This document shows, piece after piece, positions 41,578-53,169 of a DNA stretch of 64,000 bases. Source of the stretch: Prionace glauca (lineage: Eukaryota; Chordata; Chondrichthyes; Carcharhiniformes; Carcharhinidae). Numbering within the stretch: the stretch's first letter is position 1; each line of letters opens with the position of its first letter. The notes under the pieces were generated by a model. The model made no database searches. It was not told the DNA's origin and saw nothing but the letters and a program-made list of their open reading frames with translations. A program made the translations under genes and the position numbers. Where the stretch lies: contig CM075760.1 of assembly GCA_037974335.1 (NCBI GenBank), positions 50,240,469-50,304,468 of the forward strand, given 5' to 3'.

Positions 41578-41820
41578 GGAAACTAAGAGCAGGAGTAGGT
41601 CAGTCTGCCCTGCCATTGATTTTGATCATGGATAATCATCAAATTCAATATCCTGATCCAGCCTTCCCCATATCTCTTAACACCAAAAAACTATATTTAG
41701 TTTCTTCTTGAAAGCACACAATGTTTTGGCCTCACCTAATTTCTGTGTTACTGAATTCTATAGATTCACCATCTCTGGGTGAAGAAATTTCTCCTGCATT
41801 TTCATTGCAGGATTAGAAAT
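41578..41820 (-). repeat. Antisense LINE 3'-end relic
   Basis: Antisense tail 'gatcatggataatcatcaaa' followed by the decayed C-terminal region ('tctgggtgaagaaatttctc'). Confidence 0.7.
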
Positions 41821-41824
41821 CAAA

Positions 41825-41890
41825 AACAGAAAATACTGGAAAATCTCAGCATGTCTGACAGCATCTATGGGGAGTGAATAGAGCCAACGT
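41825..41890 (+). repeat. Fragment of foldback family 2
   Basis: 'aaacagaaaatactggaaaa' and 'tctcagcatgtctgacagc' match the left arm at 56838-56885. Confidence 0.7.
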
Positions 41891-42009
41891 TAAGAAATAA
41901 ATGATGTTTAAGAGCAGATTTGGTGTGTTCTAGGCACTAGAACTGTTGGTAAGAAAATCGGCTGAATGCAAATCGTAATTGAGAAAAGCATGGGAAAGTT
42001 TGTGAAGCT

Positions 42010-42070
42010 TTCCGGGATGTAGGCGTCGCTGTCTCGATCGGCCGAGCCAGCGACACCTACATCCCGGAAG
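42010..42070. repeat. Inverted repeat of a LINE 3' terminus
   Basis: 'ccgggatgtaggcgtcgctg' (about 42011-42030) is mirrored by 'cagcgacacctacatcccgg' (about 42050-42069) with one mismatch. The arm resembles the 'gggatgtgggctttgctggc' end of the LINE at 52595. Confidence 0.85.
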
Positions 42071-42099
42071 GAAAATTTTTAAAAGCTTGCTGCAATCAT

Positions 42100-42780
42100 C
42101 GGAAAAGTTTTGGGACGTCCGAATGGTTGGATAAGTCTTTAAGCTCAGACAAATACTTCGGTCATGCAGGTCAAGTATATCGATCATGCACTTCCGTCAG
42201 GGAAATTCACCAGCTGCTGTCTTTACCTATACTCTGTGCCTCCTTGAACACCTCTCGGCCCCTCACTCCAATATGCTAATTATTTACTTGATTGCACTTA
42301 ACATTAACAATTTTCACAGATTACATTGCTGGCTTGGACTTTCCTCTGGGACAGTAAATAATGTTTATCAACAAATGAGGTCTAGAGTTGACCAGGGTCC
42401 AATGCGCCCTAATCTCTCTGTAACTTATCATCTTAGCTCATTCCATAGACCACTGCAACAACAGAAAGAAACTGTGTCCAGTTAAAACCATATTTGTCTA
42501 TCTGAGATCTCGGACCATCCATCCTGTTGGTAACATCCCGGTAAAGAATGTGCCCCTTCAATATCCCTTCAACACATTGATTAATTTCAATGGGAATCCA
42601 ACAGGAAGCGCCATTCTGCTGCATTGAAACAAATGAGAAAGTGGTTAATGACAAGACAGAAACTTTTTACTCGACATGCAGCCCTGGTTCTGTGACGTTG
42701 TCCGTCGTTACAAATCTCTTGTGCAGTCTATTTCGAAATTTCAGAGCGGACCTGCTGCACTAACATTTATATTGAAATAA
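42100..42780. other. Intergenic, nothing recognised
   Basis: Only chance frames. No repeat signature was identified. Confidence 0.35.
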
Positions 42781-42794
42781 AACTCATACCTATC

Positions 42795-42833
42795 GTTAGG
42801 GAGACTTTATTGGACGAATAAAATCTCCCTAAC
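42795..42833. repeat. 17-bp inverted duplication with 5-nt loop
   Basis: 'gttagggagactttatt' and 'aataaaatctccctaac' pair with one mismatch. Confidence 0.9.
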
Positions 42834-42861
42834 AAAACTCATGGGCTGAAAGCCACTCCCT

Positions 42862-43190
42862 AAGGGCGACACGGTAGCACAGTGGTTAGCACTGCTACTT
42901 CACAGCTCCAGTGACCTGGGTTTGATTCCCGGCTTGGGTGACTGTCTGTGTGGAGTTTGCACGTTCTCCTCGTGTCTGCGTGGGTTTCTCCGTGTGCTCC
43001 AGTTTCCTCCCAAAGATGTGCGGGTTCGGTTGATTGCCCATGCTTAAAAAATGCCCTTAGTGTCCCGAGATGAATAAGTTGGAGGGATTAGTGGGTAAAT
43101 ATGTAGGGGTAGGGCCTGGGCGATTTTGTCGGTGCACGTTCGATGTGCCGAATGCTCACTTTCTGCACTGTAGGGTTTGTATGAATAGTG
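42862..43190 (+). mobile_element. tRNA-headed SINE, type 1, nearly full length
   Basis: The A box lies in 'tagcacagtggttagcactg' and the B box is 'gggtttgattccc' (about 42918-42930). The body is complete to 'ttctgcactgtagggtttgt'. This is the best reference copy in the window. Confidence 0.9.
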
Positions 43191-43204
43191 GGGCGAATAA
43201 GGAA

Positions 43205-43853
43205 GTGGCGGAGGTGGAAGCACAAGTAAAAACCGATTTCAAAAGTTGAGGTTTTGTGCAGATCAGGAGTCGAGAGATAATATTGCAGCTATATAGAACC
43301 CTGGTCAGACCCCACTTGGAGTACTCTGCTCAGTTCTGGTCGCCTCATTACAGGAAGGATGTGGAAGCCATAGAAAGGATGCAGAGGAGATTTACAAGGA
43401 TGTTGTCTGGATTGGGGAGCATACCTTATGAGGATAGGTTGAGGGGGCTTGGCCTTTTCTCCTTGGAGAAACGAAGGATGAGGGGTGACCTGATAGAGGT
43501 GTATAAGATGTTGAGAGATATTGATCGAATAGATAGTCAGAGACTTTTTCCCAGGGCTGAAATGGTTGCCACAAGGGGACACAAGTTTAATGTGCTGGAG
43601 AGTAGGCATAGTGGAGATGTCAGGGGTACGTTTTTCACTCAGAGAGTGGCGGCTGCGTGGAATGGGGAGCCAGTAACTGTGGTGGAGGCGGATTCGATAG
43701 GATCTTTTAAGAGACTTTTAAATATGTACATGGAATTTAGTAAGATAGAGGGTTATAGGTAAGCCTAGTAATCTCTAAGGTAGGAACATTTTCGGCACAA
43801 CTTTGTGGGCTGAAGGGCCTGCATTGTGCTGTAGTTTTTCTGTTTCTATGTCA
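43205..43853 (+). mobile_element. CR1-like LINE family A relative, 3' end
   Basis: The open frame 43256-43762 encodes LQLYRTLVRPHLEYSAQFWS, RRFTRML and FFTQRVAAAWNGEP, then a 3' UTR and one 'tttctatg' tail unit. It is about as divergent from the copy at 46597 as expected for another subfamily. Confidence 0.9.
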
Positions 43854-43979
43854 AATTGAAACTTTCTACCATTAAGTGTTGGTGTTCCACTTGAACATTC
43901 TGCATTTTGGGATGCCCTCACATTATACATCAGCGAGGCTCACAACAAACACCATAGCAGTGGATGTCTTTACAGGTTA

Positions 43980-44235
43980 AATGGAATCCAAGAGTTCATT
44001 TAATTGCCTGAGAATGTTCCCATAGATCCATTTTCTTTCTCAGAAGGTCAACGTTCCAGCCTCAGAATTTCTATGTACTTAAAATAACCACATCCACCAC
44101 TCCCGTCGGCAAAGCGTTCCAGATGCTTAGCATTCACTGTGGAAAAATGTTCCTTACATCTGCCCCCACCTCCATCCCACATTGTCTGTAACCTTAAAAA
44201 TGGCCCCTTCCATAGTGCTGCCCCATTTTTTAAAA
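43980..44235 (-). repeat. Antisense LINE C-terminal relic
   Basis: Blocks such as 'ggcaaagcgttccagatgct' and 'cattgtctgtaaccttaaaa' follow the antisense C-terminal region of an old LINE. Confidence 0.5.
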
Positions 44236-44489
44236 GCGCCATCGGCTAATGGAAACATGTTTTCTTTGTCTACCTGAGCAGAGCCTGTCCTTACCTCATC
44301 CACCTCGATTTCATCTCCTCTCAATCACCTCCACTCCCTTGGAGAACAAGCCCAGCATCGCCACCTTCTGGCTAATTTGTGAACTTTTCAAAACGAAACT
44401 TAACGAAATTATTCAAAGATTTTTCTTCATGGGATTGACCTAGAATTAGTCAACTTTTGAAAAAAATACGATGGAACTTAAAAATGTTT

Positions 44490-44706
44490 CGAAGGAAAAA
44501 ATACTGACATATCTCAGTACATCTGGCAGCATCTGTAAGGAAAGACAAGAGCTGACGTTCTGTTTCCAAAGTTTTCACAAAGGGTCATTTGGATTTGAAA
44601 CGTCAGCTCTTTTCTCTCCTTACAGATGTTACCAGACCTATTGAGATTTTCCAGCATGTTCTCTTTTGGATTCAGATTCCAACATTTACAGTAATTTGCT
44701 TTTATT
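44490..44706. repeat. Foldback element, family 2
   Basis: The left arm 'ggcagcatctgtaaggaaag' plus 'agagctgacgtt' pairs with the right arm 'aacgtcagctcttttctctc' plus 'cttacagatg'. Arms are about 75 bp at roughly 80% identity. Confidence 0.8.
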
Positions 44707-45511
44707 AAATTTGTTGCGAACTTCTTAGCACTAAGCACATTTTAAATAAATTCTTCCCTTGAGTTTGACAAGTATTGGTCAACTTTTTGAAAATTAATTT
44801 CAGCATTTTGAAACTACTTTTTCCATGCTGAACTTTTTCATTTAGACTTTTCCAACTTTGAAAAAATACCTTAAACTTATTAAAATGTTTTTCCAAACGA
44901 TTTAGCAAAAGTTCGCCGATATAAAAAATAGTTTAAACTTATTAAAGAAAATCTTTAATGGAATTTAATTTGAAATAGTCGGGTTCTGTTGAAAAACAAT
45001 TATCTAACATAAATTTCTCCAGATGAGCTGACTGAAGTTTGACAGCATTTATCTGAATAGCTCTAAATTTATTGAAGAACCTTTTCGTCGAAAGTAGCAT
45101 GGAATTTGTGAACTTCTTTTAATATTTTGCATCGAATCTGGAATCTTCTAATCAATAATCAGATGTGTTACCACTGCGTTTTCTTAATTGCGGCTACTAT
45201 AAAAAACACGTCAGATTCGCTAATTTCCTGTAAAAAAAAAACCCTCCATCCTTCCCCAGTTTGGCCCATAGGTAACTCCGGGCCTCCAAGTGGCTGGCCC
45301 TACCTGCCTTCTGTGATGGTCTAGAAGACCAATGAATTCAGAATATTAGCGATTACCAATAATTGCTGGCCTCTCCAGCTGGTTACACAGCCAATGAATT
45401 AATAAGAAACAGCAACTAAAATCTGCATTTCACAAATCTGCAATAGCAAAGGTTGTCCAGTAGATGGCAGTAGAACCGTGATTTTTGGCACGACGCGAAA
45501 CTGAGATTGTC

Positions 45512-45639
45512 TCAAATATTGCTGATGAAGAGATGCCGGCGTTGGGCTGCGGTAAACACAATAAGAAGTCTCACAAGCTTGTGGGATTACTATCAAATAA
45601 ACTGGTTGGACTTTAACCTGGTGTTGTCAAATATTGCTG
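45512..45639 (+). mobile_element. Palindromic retroposon family 1, copy with 13-bp target duplication
   Basis: 'tcaaatattgctg' at 45512-45524 and 45627-45639 is a perfect direct repeat. Between them lies 'atgccggcgttgggctgcgg', 'taaacacaataagaagtct' and 'ggttggactttaacctggtg', the terminal plus arm sequence of this family, with most of the palindrome absent. Confidence 0.88.
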
Positions 45640-45739
45640 CCATGGACTCAGCCTTTGCCCATCCTAAACTAGACTCAGTCTATATGACACGAAATCCTAT
45701 TTCTGATAATATGACAATAATCCTGTGTTGATTCGGTAC

Positions 45740-46596
45740 TCAACAAAATCTCAGTTGTTATTATACTGAACAAAGCCTTAGTTGATATAACACCGTGCAT
45801 TCTGTCAGTTACAGCAGCACGGAATTAATTCTCGGCTAATGTCATGATAATCCACATTACCCTCATGATACTTCACTTGACCCTTTCTCTTCTGATACTG
45901 CACCAGAACATTTTTTGTTTGTATTACACGAGGCCCTATCTCCGTTATTGCATTGCTGGAAACTGTCACGTATATAAAAACATCAACAATATCTCAATGA
46001 CTCCTGCATCAGTCCACCTCCCTGTTAAAAGCGAACGGCATCCTGTCTCTGTAATTATTATTTTATTTCATATTTCTTTGATTTATTCATTTGCACCGTC
46101 AAAGCTTATATCAATCTAAGGCCTTAGTCTGAAATTACTGCATCAGGCTTTGTCTCAGTTTATCTTATACAATGTCCAGAATCAAACAAAATTATACTCG
46201 GCCCAATGTCAGTTTTATTACGCTTGCTGTTCTCTCATTTATTACTGCGCTGAACCATATTGCTTTTCATTTGCACATCATCCTCTCTCAATTATTACTT
46301 TACACTGCATTGCCTCATTTTTTATTTCACTGGTCCACATCTCTGTTTATATCACGGTAGATCATGTCCCTATATCCTAATCGCACTATATGAGTTTACA
46401 TTGCACAATAATCTATCTCAGTTGAAATTGTTGTGCACGTCGTCTCCTATTTATTAGAATAAATCTTTGTTACAGCTGCACGTCTCTGCTTATATTAGAA
46501 AGCACCACGCTCATTACGAAGACACTAGACCCTCCCTCAAGAATTATTGAACTGAGCACAGCCCCCATTCATATTAGAGCAGGTACTGTATAAATA
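45740..46596 (+). repeat. Degenerate minisatellite, unit about 27 bp
   Basis: Repeated units of the type 'tctctgtttatattaaac' with variants can be followed through the block (e.g. near 46145, 46340, 46405, 46485). The better-preserved block at 60089-60324 has the same unit. It continues at about 47568-47635 after the LINE insertion. Short frames in it are artefacts. Confidence 0.6.
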
Positions 46597-47560
46597 ATAC
46601 TCATAAATGACCTGGATGAGGAAGTGGAGGGATGGGTTAGCAAGTTCGCTGATGACACGAAGGTCGGCGGTGTTGTGGATGGTCTGGAAGGATGTCAAAA
46701 GTTGCAGCAGGACATAGATAGGATGCAGGAATGGGCGGAGAAGTGGCAGATGGACTTCAACGCGGATAAATGTGTAGTAGTCCATTTCGGCAGAACCAAC
46801 GGGATGAACGAGTACACTATTAAGGGCAGGGGTCTTAGTAGCGTTGAAGAGCAGAAGGATCTCGGGGTCCGGGTTCACAGGACTCTTAAATCGGCCTCGC
46901 AGGTGGAGGAGGTGGTCAAGAAGGCGTATGGTGTACTGGCCTTCATTAATCGAGGGATTGAGTTTAGGAGTCGGGAGGTAATGCTGCAACTTTACAGGAC
47001 CCTCGTCAGGCCTCATTTGGAGTACTGTGCGCAGTTCTGGTCGCCTCACTATAGGAAAGACGTAGAAGCTATTGAAAGGGTGCAGAGGAGATTTACAAGG
47101 ATGTTGCCTGGACTGGGAGGCATGCCTTATGAAGATAGGTTGAGGGAGCTGGGACTCTTTTCCCTGGAGAGGCGAAGGTTGAGAGGCGACCTGATAGAAG
47201 TTTATAAAATGTTGAGAGGAATAGATAGGGTGGACTCTCAGAGGCTATTTCCCCGGGTTGAAATGGTCGCTACGAGAGGACACAGATTTAAGGTGCGGGG
47301 AGGGAAGTACAGAGGTGATGTTAGGGGTAAGTTTTTCACTCAGAGGGTAGTGAGTGATTGGAATCGGCTGCCGTCGTCGGTGGTGGAGGCGAACTCGCTG
47401 GGGTCTTTTAAAAGACTTCTGGATGAGTATATGGGGTTTAATGGGATTGGGGGTTATAGATAGGTCTATAGATTGGTGGGGTTGATGCGATCGGTGCAAC
47501 TCGAGGGCCGAAGGGCCTGTTTGTGCTGTAATGTTCTATGTTCTATGTTCTATATGTTCT
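46597..47560 (+). mobile_element. CR1-like LINE family A, 5' truncated, inserted in the minisatellite
   Basis: The open frame 46624-47463 (279 codons) runs from just before FADDTKVGG to GGYR at the end, then a 3' UTR and TTCTATG tail units (47535-47559). It is nearly identical to the minus-strand copy at 2106-3395 where they overlap, which suggests recent activity. Confidence 0.93.
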
Positions 47561-47639
47561 AATTGCTGCAGTCGGCCCTGTCTCCGTAATTACTGAACAA
47601 AACGCCTCTTTTTATTTAAGCACACCATGCTAGATGGAC

Positions 47640-47895
47640 TGGACATGCGAAATTCCCCCTTCGTATCCAAAGATGTGTAGACTACGTGGATGAGCCATGG
47701 TAAAGGTGTGGGGCTATAGGGAATAGGGTAGAAGGAAGGGTAGAATGGGATACGGTAGAAGAAAATTTGGGCCAAATGACCTAGTCCTTCTTGTAAATCT
47801 TATGAACTTAGGAATGCCTGGGTGGGATGCAGACTCGATGAGGCAGATGATCTTTTTCTGCACAATAGGCATCATATGGCTCTATGTCTAAGAAA
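47640..47895 (+). repeat. Decayed SINE-tail-like sequence
   Basis: 'cctgggtgggatgcagactc', 'gatgaggcag' and 'tttttctgcacaatagg' are the type 1 SINE 3' end. Earlier parts (47660-47790) may be an older copy. Confidence 0.55.
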
Positions 47896-47899
47896 TATA

Positions 47900-48865
47900 A
47901 CATCATTTCCCTCCTTAATTATTTGTCTGCTTATTTATTTAAAATAATCTATTTTCTAATAACTCCATTTGAAGAAATGAACTTTCATTTAGCAAATTCC
48001 CTTCAATTGTCCCAGTGATAACCTTCAATCCATTTCCACCTTCCATAGGAAATACTGCAATTATTTATTGGCAACCATTCTGTTTTGTGCTCTTGTTTGC
48101 AAAATGATTTCAGACTGACTATTTTGTTCCCAGCGTTGACTTATCTGTCTTCAGAGATCAGTTGACAAATGAATAACTCACATGTCAAATAGCGAGGAGA
48201 TTACTGGAAAATTATCTCACTGAAATCCCTGATATAAGGCACGAATATGTACTGATTTGTGGAAATGATGCCGAAAATGAACCTGGGCATACAGCGGACA
48301 GAAGATAATTGCACCTGTAATTCTCAGACTTTTTATTCCTATTGATACAAAGGATTGAAACATCTGCTGCTCTCCAGAGAAGGAGCAATATTTCTCTGTA
48401 ATCGTTATCTTCACCAATTCTTTGGTAAATATTTACTACTGTCTCTCGTTTGTACAATCTCGGTAATACGATGAATCAGGATCAGGTCTTTCATAAGGAT
48501 CTCCAGATCTTGTGTAATATAAACAGTGATATCGCCCGGTGATCATGGACTGCAGTGGTTCAAGACTGCAGCTCATCACCACTTTGTGAGGGCAATTAGA
48601 GAAGGACAACAGATGCCAGTGGCCTGGAGAGTCATGTAAACCAATGCATGGGATATAGAGAATAAGAGAGACAGAACATGATGTAACATTTAGGTAAACG
48701 ATTTTTGTGCGTGTCCTCATTCTAGAAAAAATAATTTATCCAACAATAACCGGTAAATGTCAAATGTAACAAAATCAGATATAGGTTCTAATTCACAACC
48801 GATTGGCTAACGGTTTCCAAAAACGATCATAGAGAATTAAAACATTATAATTTGAATGACCGGCT
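47900..48865. other. Intergenic with a short LINE tail fragment
   Basis: Bases 48545-48635 ('ggactgcagtggttcaagac', 'agggcaattag') are the sense 3' end of the LINE seen antisense at 52595. No other feature is recognised. Confidence 0.45.
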
Positions 48866-48871
48866 CCTGTG

Positions 48872-49165
48872 TATCACTAATAGAGTAAAAAGTCTGACAA
48901 CACCAGATTTTAGTCCAACCGATTTATTTGATAATATTCTCACAAGCTTAAGCTTTCGAGGTTACCCTCTTCGTCAGGTGAATGGAGAGTTCAGAATGGA
49001 GAGGTCAGAACTCTCCATTCACCTGACGAAGAGGGTAACCTCGAAAGCTTAAGCTTGTGAGAATATTATCAAATAAATCGGTTGGACTAAAACCTGGTGT
49101 TGTCAGACTTTTTACTGTGTTTACGCCAGTCCAACGCCGGCATTCCCAGATTATCACTAATAGAG
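48872..49165. mobile_element. Palindromic retroposon family 1, full foldback copy with 14-bp target duplication
   Basis: The perfect direct repeat 'tatcactaatagag' (48872-48885 and 49152-49165) flanks an element of about 266 bp. The left arm (about 48883-48990) and right arm (about 49006-49114) are near-perfect reverse complements of over 100 bp, with one or two differences and a loop of about 15 bp. The right end carries an extra 'acgccagtccaacgccggca' terminus seen in other copies. No frame or Pol III box was recognised. Confidence 0.93.
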
Positions 49166-49169
49166 ACAG

Positions 49170-49790
49170 CTGGGCCCAGAGTCAGACTGGGACCCGATCT
49201 AAGGAAGCAATCATTTCTCGGGCCTTAACGCAGGTTTCTTTGTCAGGACGAGTGACGCCGCAATTTGTGTGGCAAACACGGATTGGAAACCCGATGACGA
49301 ACGCAGGAGTGACTGACTCCACCTGACTAAGAGCTGGTATTCCCAAGGAGGGACAATCGTGGCGTGCTCCATAAATTTCTGTTATCCGAGGTAACAATGG
49401 AGGAATCTGTCAAAGGAACAGGAAATAATCTGTGCGTTCTCATTCTTACAAACAGAATTAGGACACGTGATGACTGAAACGACTAAATATGAAAACCTCA
49501 TCGGAGAAAAAAAAAGAACAGTGCAATAAATGTTAAGTTTAATTGCGCTTTTCCTAACGAGTTCGATCCAATGCTAATTTGTTTAAAGTGATAGCTTGTA
49601 AATAGAATTGAATTTCGGAATCGTTTCTAGCAATTACACACACGCATACACACGCACGCACACGCACTCATTTGCTGTCAGAAGATAAGACTAGCACAAG
49701 ACGACAGCTGTATAAATATTGCATTTTATTCAGACTTAATGAAGGACAGGGAGAGATACAAAAAGGACGCTAGGACAATGATATAGACGA
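49170..49790. other. Intergenic
   Basis: Nothing recognised apart from a CA-rich stretch (49634-49668). Confidence 0.35.
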
Positions 49791-49794
49791 ATCA

Positions 49795-50040
49795 TTAAAC
49801 TGGTTCCATTCTCGAAAATCCTTCAAATTTTAATCCCATGGAGGGTATATCTAATTTATTTTTCAAAGCTACAGTGAAATCTGATTCGATCACACTCTCA
49901 AGCTGTTCATTCCATTCATAACAACGCTTGTGCAAAAGTAAACACTTATATTTCTGTCTCTCTGTTCGATAAAATAAATTTGCGCCCACTGGTTGCTGGC
50001 CGTCCTTCCAGTTGAAATATTCTCTCTTCAATTAACCCAC
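49795..50040 (-). repeat. Antisense LINE C-terminal relic
   Basis: 'gattcgatcacactctcaag' and the following 'gttcattccattcataacaa' keep the spacing of an old CR1-like antisense 3' region. Heavily decayed. Confidence 0.5.
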
Positions 50041-50044
50041 TCGC

Positions 50045-50875
50045 AACTTCATGATTATGAACACTAATGAAAGTGTTCAAAAGACTGGCAAGGAGATAGA
50101 GAGAGACACCGGAAGAGTTCGGAGAAAGAAAAACGGGGTGCTGACAGATAAAAGCTGAGGAGCAAAAAATAAATAGCAGATGGAGAGAAAATGATCAAGA
50201 AATGCAAAATAACAGCTATCATTCCCTTCCCTCACGGAACCCGGGGGAACTTAGTGACGAATCCACTGACCATCCATTTATGTCCGGGAATGGAAACTCT
50301 AGGCTGAACACACAAGGGTCTTCTGTAAATGTCACCACAATGTGATCTGTGTGACTCTGCCTGACTCTGTGGACAGATATGGGCCGCATTGACAGATGTT
50401 CTCACCAGATTGTGGTCCATGGATTTATTTTTTGCTCAGAAGCGAGATGTGCCGTTTGGAACCGGCAGCAAGAAACAGGAAGTTGTGTTACCTGAGAATC
50501 AAACAACCGGCGTCAGTTTGCTGTTATCACCGTGAACAGTCTTCCTGCCTGTGAGGGTGAACTCACTCTGACAGCATCAAAACCAACCACACAGATTGCT
50601 GCCGGTCTCAGCATTCACCGCTATTCCCATTTTAATGAATCAATAAAATAATCGTATTTGGGGTTTAAATAGATTAATTGAAGCGAAGATGGACTGAAGT
50701 TTATCACTGAGAGAAAAGAGGGAAAATTAAAGCAATATATTTTTTTCCGCCGTATTCCAAATAAAAAAGTTTAAGTGTGTTAGGCGTTGTGTGAGAGAAA
50801 TCGAGGAGAAAGGTTAAGTGAGTGAAGTGGTTTGGTTCTGGCACTGAATTTTCCTCTGATGAGATTTTTATTTTA
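50045..50875. other. Intergenic, nothing supportable
   Basis: A J-like FGTG peptide encoded at about 50450 lacks an RSS and a splice donor (see rejected items). Confidence 0.4.
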
Positions 50876-50879
50876 TGAG

Positions 50880-51560
50880 GTTCAAAGCTTCTTAAAATGC
50901 CACGAACTGATGCCGAAAACAGACAAGAAGGCCGACAGAATGCTGGTCTTCATATCTAAAGGCAGGAGTATAGGGATGCAGATGTCGTGCTGCAATTGTG
51001 CAAAATCGTTGTTAGACCCCAATTGCAGTACTGTGAGCAGATATGGGCAATACACTTTGGAAAGGTGTTGACCCTGGAAGGAGTTCAACGCAGATTTAAA
51101 ATAATTAGACCTGGTCTGAAGGGGTTAGGCGGCGAGGAGAAATTAGACAAATTAAGACTTTTTTCTCGAATTCAGAAGTTTGAAGGGTGCTCTGACAGAA
51201 ATTATCAAAATATTTACAGGGAAGGGCAGGGTGAATAAGGATAAAATGCTTCTACCAGTTGAAGGCTCGAGAATAAAGGGCAGTATATTTAAAAAAAAAG
51301 AATAGGGCCAAGCCGTACAGGACAGTTGATAGAAAGCATTTCTACACACAGAGAGTGGCGGACGTTTGGAACTCTCTTCCTGAAACGGCGGTGGGTGTTG
51401 GTTCAATTGTTAAATTTAAGTCTGAAATAGCATCAATGGGTATGGGCCGTGGTAGGTACATGGAGTTTGGTTACAGATCAGTCAAGATCCTACTGAACGG
51501 CGGGGTGAGTCCGAGGAGCTGAATAGCCTACTCCTGTTTCCATGTTGCCACGTCAGCCTC
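50880..51560 (+). mobile_element. LINE 3' end, third CR1-like subfamily
   Basis: The frame-broken coding stretch includes LCKIVVRPQLQYCEQIW (50990-51040), LEGVQRRFK, and 'cacacagagagtggcggacg' (the FFTQRV position), then a tail with 'actcctgtttccatgttgcc'. Several frameshifts; older than A and B. Confidence 0.82.
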
Positions 51561-51797
51561 AGAGCAAAATGCCTCAATTCATGGCATTTTGTATTTTCGT
51601 TCATTTTGGTTAGAAGGAGGAATGTTGACCAAGGCGCTGTTGGAGACATTGGAACCTTTAACTCCAGCTCGGCAATCATGGCGTTGAGGAAAGTTTATTT
51701 CTTCATCATTCCATCTGAAAGATAATTGGGGTCATTATCTCTGAAGGCTCCCAGGAAGACAGGGTGGAGGGTTAAGTTGAAGGATAATGTGTGTATG

Positions 51798-51798
<1 letters not shown>

Positions 51799-51879
<81 letters not shown>
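51799..51879. repeat. (TG)n microsatellite, about 40 units
   Basis: An uninterrupted TG tract. Confidence 0.97.
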
Positions 51880-51880
<1 letters not shown>

Positions 51881-52594
51881 CTTGTGCTTTGTTGCAAAAT
51901 GTCACATTGTGTACAAATCAATTTCATAATGACAACAGGCGTCCTTCCATTTACAATAAAAGTTAGACAAACAGCAAACATGCAAATTTCAGAAAGGTTT
52001 CTTTTTCATAGGTCACCTTTGTTGATGACTGAGGAGGATAATTTTTGGGAGGTTGATTCTATTACAAGTGATGCATATGAAGCTACAAATTGTGGTTGCA
52101 AGTTGTCATCTTCTGTGTCATGAATGAGACAGGATTTTTGGTGGAGAGCAAATTTCGGCCGAATCACCCCCTGCTCTGCTGCAAGTGTCAGTGAGATTCG
52201 TGAACGTAGGTAAAAATACGCACTTATGGAATTTGGAAGGGATGTTTACTTGAGTAAATATTCCAACACAAACATAACACGGTGCTTCAGGGCAATCCCG
52301 GTCTTCAAGCAGATGGCAGTTTTAAAATGTGACATGGGCAAAGGCCTTACCCGTGATGCTATGTTGGAGATTTTTCTGCAGTTGTCCTCTGCCAGCTTTG
52401 TTTTCAGATGGTGTGATGTTTTTGAATCATGGATCTCCTGTGGAACGGAGCCTATCTCTCAGCAGAGAAAGAAAAAGTTATAAAGGTTCAAAAAGTTGGC
52501 ATTTATTTTCACCAGTTACCATCCAGTCACAAATTTGCACAATTTTGTTCATCAATTATCATCCATTCATTAACATTAATATATTTATGTTTTA

Positions 52595-53165
52595 ATTTTC
52601 GGGATGTGGGCTTTGCTGGCGAGGTCAACATTTGGTGCCTACCCCTAATTGCTCTTCGTAAGCTGGTGGTGAGCAGCCTTCTTGAATTGCCGCAGAACCT
52701 GTGTTGTAGATATGTACACAAAGCTGTTACAGAGAGAGGTCCATGATTTTGACCCAGTAACGTTAAAGGAAGGGCGATATACTTCCAAGTCAGATATAGG
52801 ACTGACTTGGAAGGGAATTTATAGGTGATATTCCCAGGTAACTATTACTCCTGTCCTTCCAGGTGGTAACTTCATGTGGTTGGAAATGCTGCCCAAGGAG
52901 TCTTGGTGAGTTTCTGAAGTGAAACTTGTAGATGGTTCATAATGTTGTTGTTGTTTGTCGGTGGTGGATGGAATGAGAATTTGCAAAAGCTATGCTAGTC
53001 AGGCCAGCTGCTTTGTCCTGAATGGTATAAAGCTTCTTAAATGTTGTTTGAGCTGCACTCATTCAAGCAAGTGGGGGGAATCCTATTGCACTGCTGATTT
53101 GTGCCTTGTAGATGGTGACAGGTTTGAGGAGTCAGGCAGTGGGTTATTTACACTCTGCTGACCGG
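52595..53165 (-). mobile_element. Antisense LINE 3' region, another family
   Basis: On the minus strand the stretch encodes the decayed C-terminus of a LINE reverse transcriptase (region of 'caagcaagtggggggaatcc', 'gtgccttgtagatggtgaca' on plus). It ends at 'cgggatgtgggctttgctgg' with the complement of a '...tgcccatccctaatt...'-type 3' end. The same 3' end occurs on the type 2 SINEs. Confidence 0.78.
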
Positions 53166-53169
53166 ATAG

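Noticed and set aside
46200-46290. V-like peptide LIYYCAEPY
   Set aside because: It falls in the degenerate minisatellite, without a framework or an RSS. A chance match to the YYC motif.
45844-46460. Several hydrophobic frames of 60-90 codons that could be taken for membrane proteins
   Set aside because: The T-rich minisatellite composition produces Leu/Ile/Phe-rich frames. No start context or conservation.
50440-50500. TCR J-like peptide (PFGTGSKKQEVVLPE)
   Set aside because: The FGxG core is present, but the spacing to the terminal proline is two residues too long, no 12-RSS heptamer/nonamer lies upstream and no splice donor follows. Treated as chance.
51726-52123. Cysteine/valine repeat frames
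   Set aside because: These are translations of the (TG)n tract at 51799-51879.
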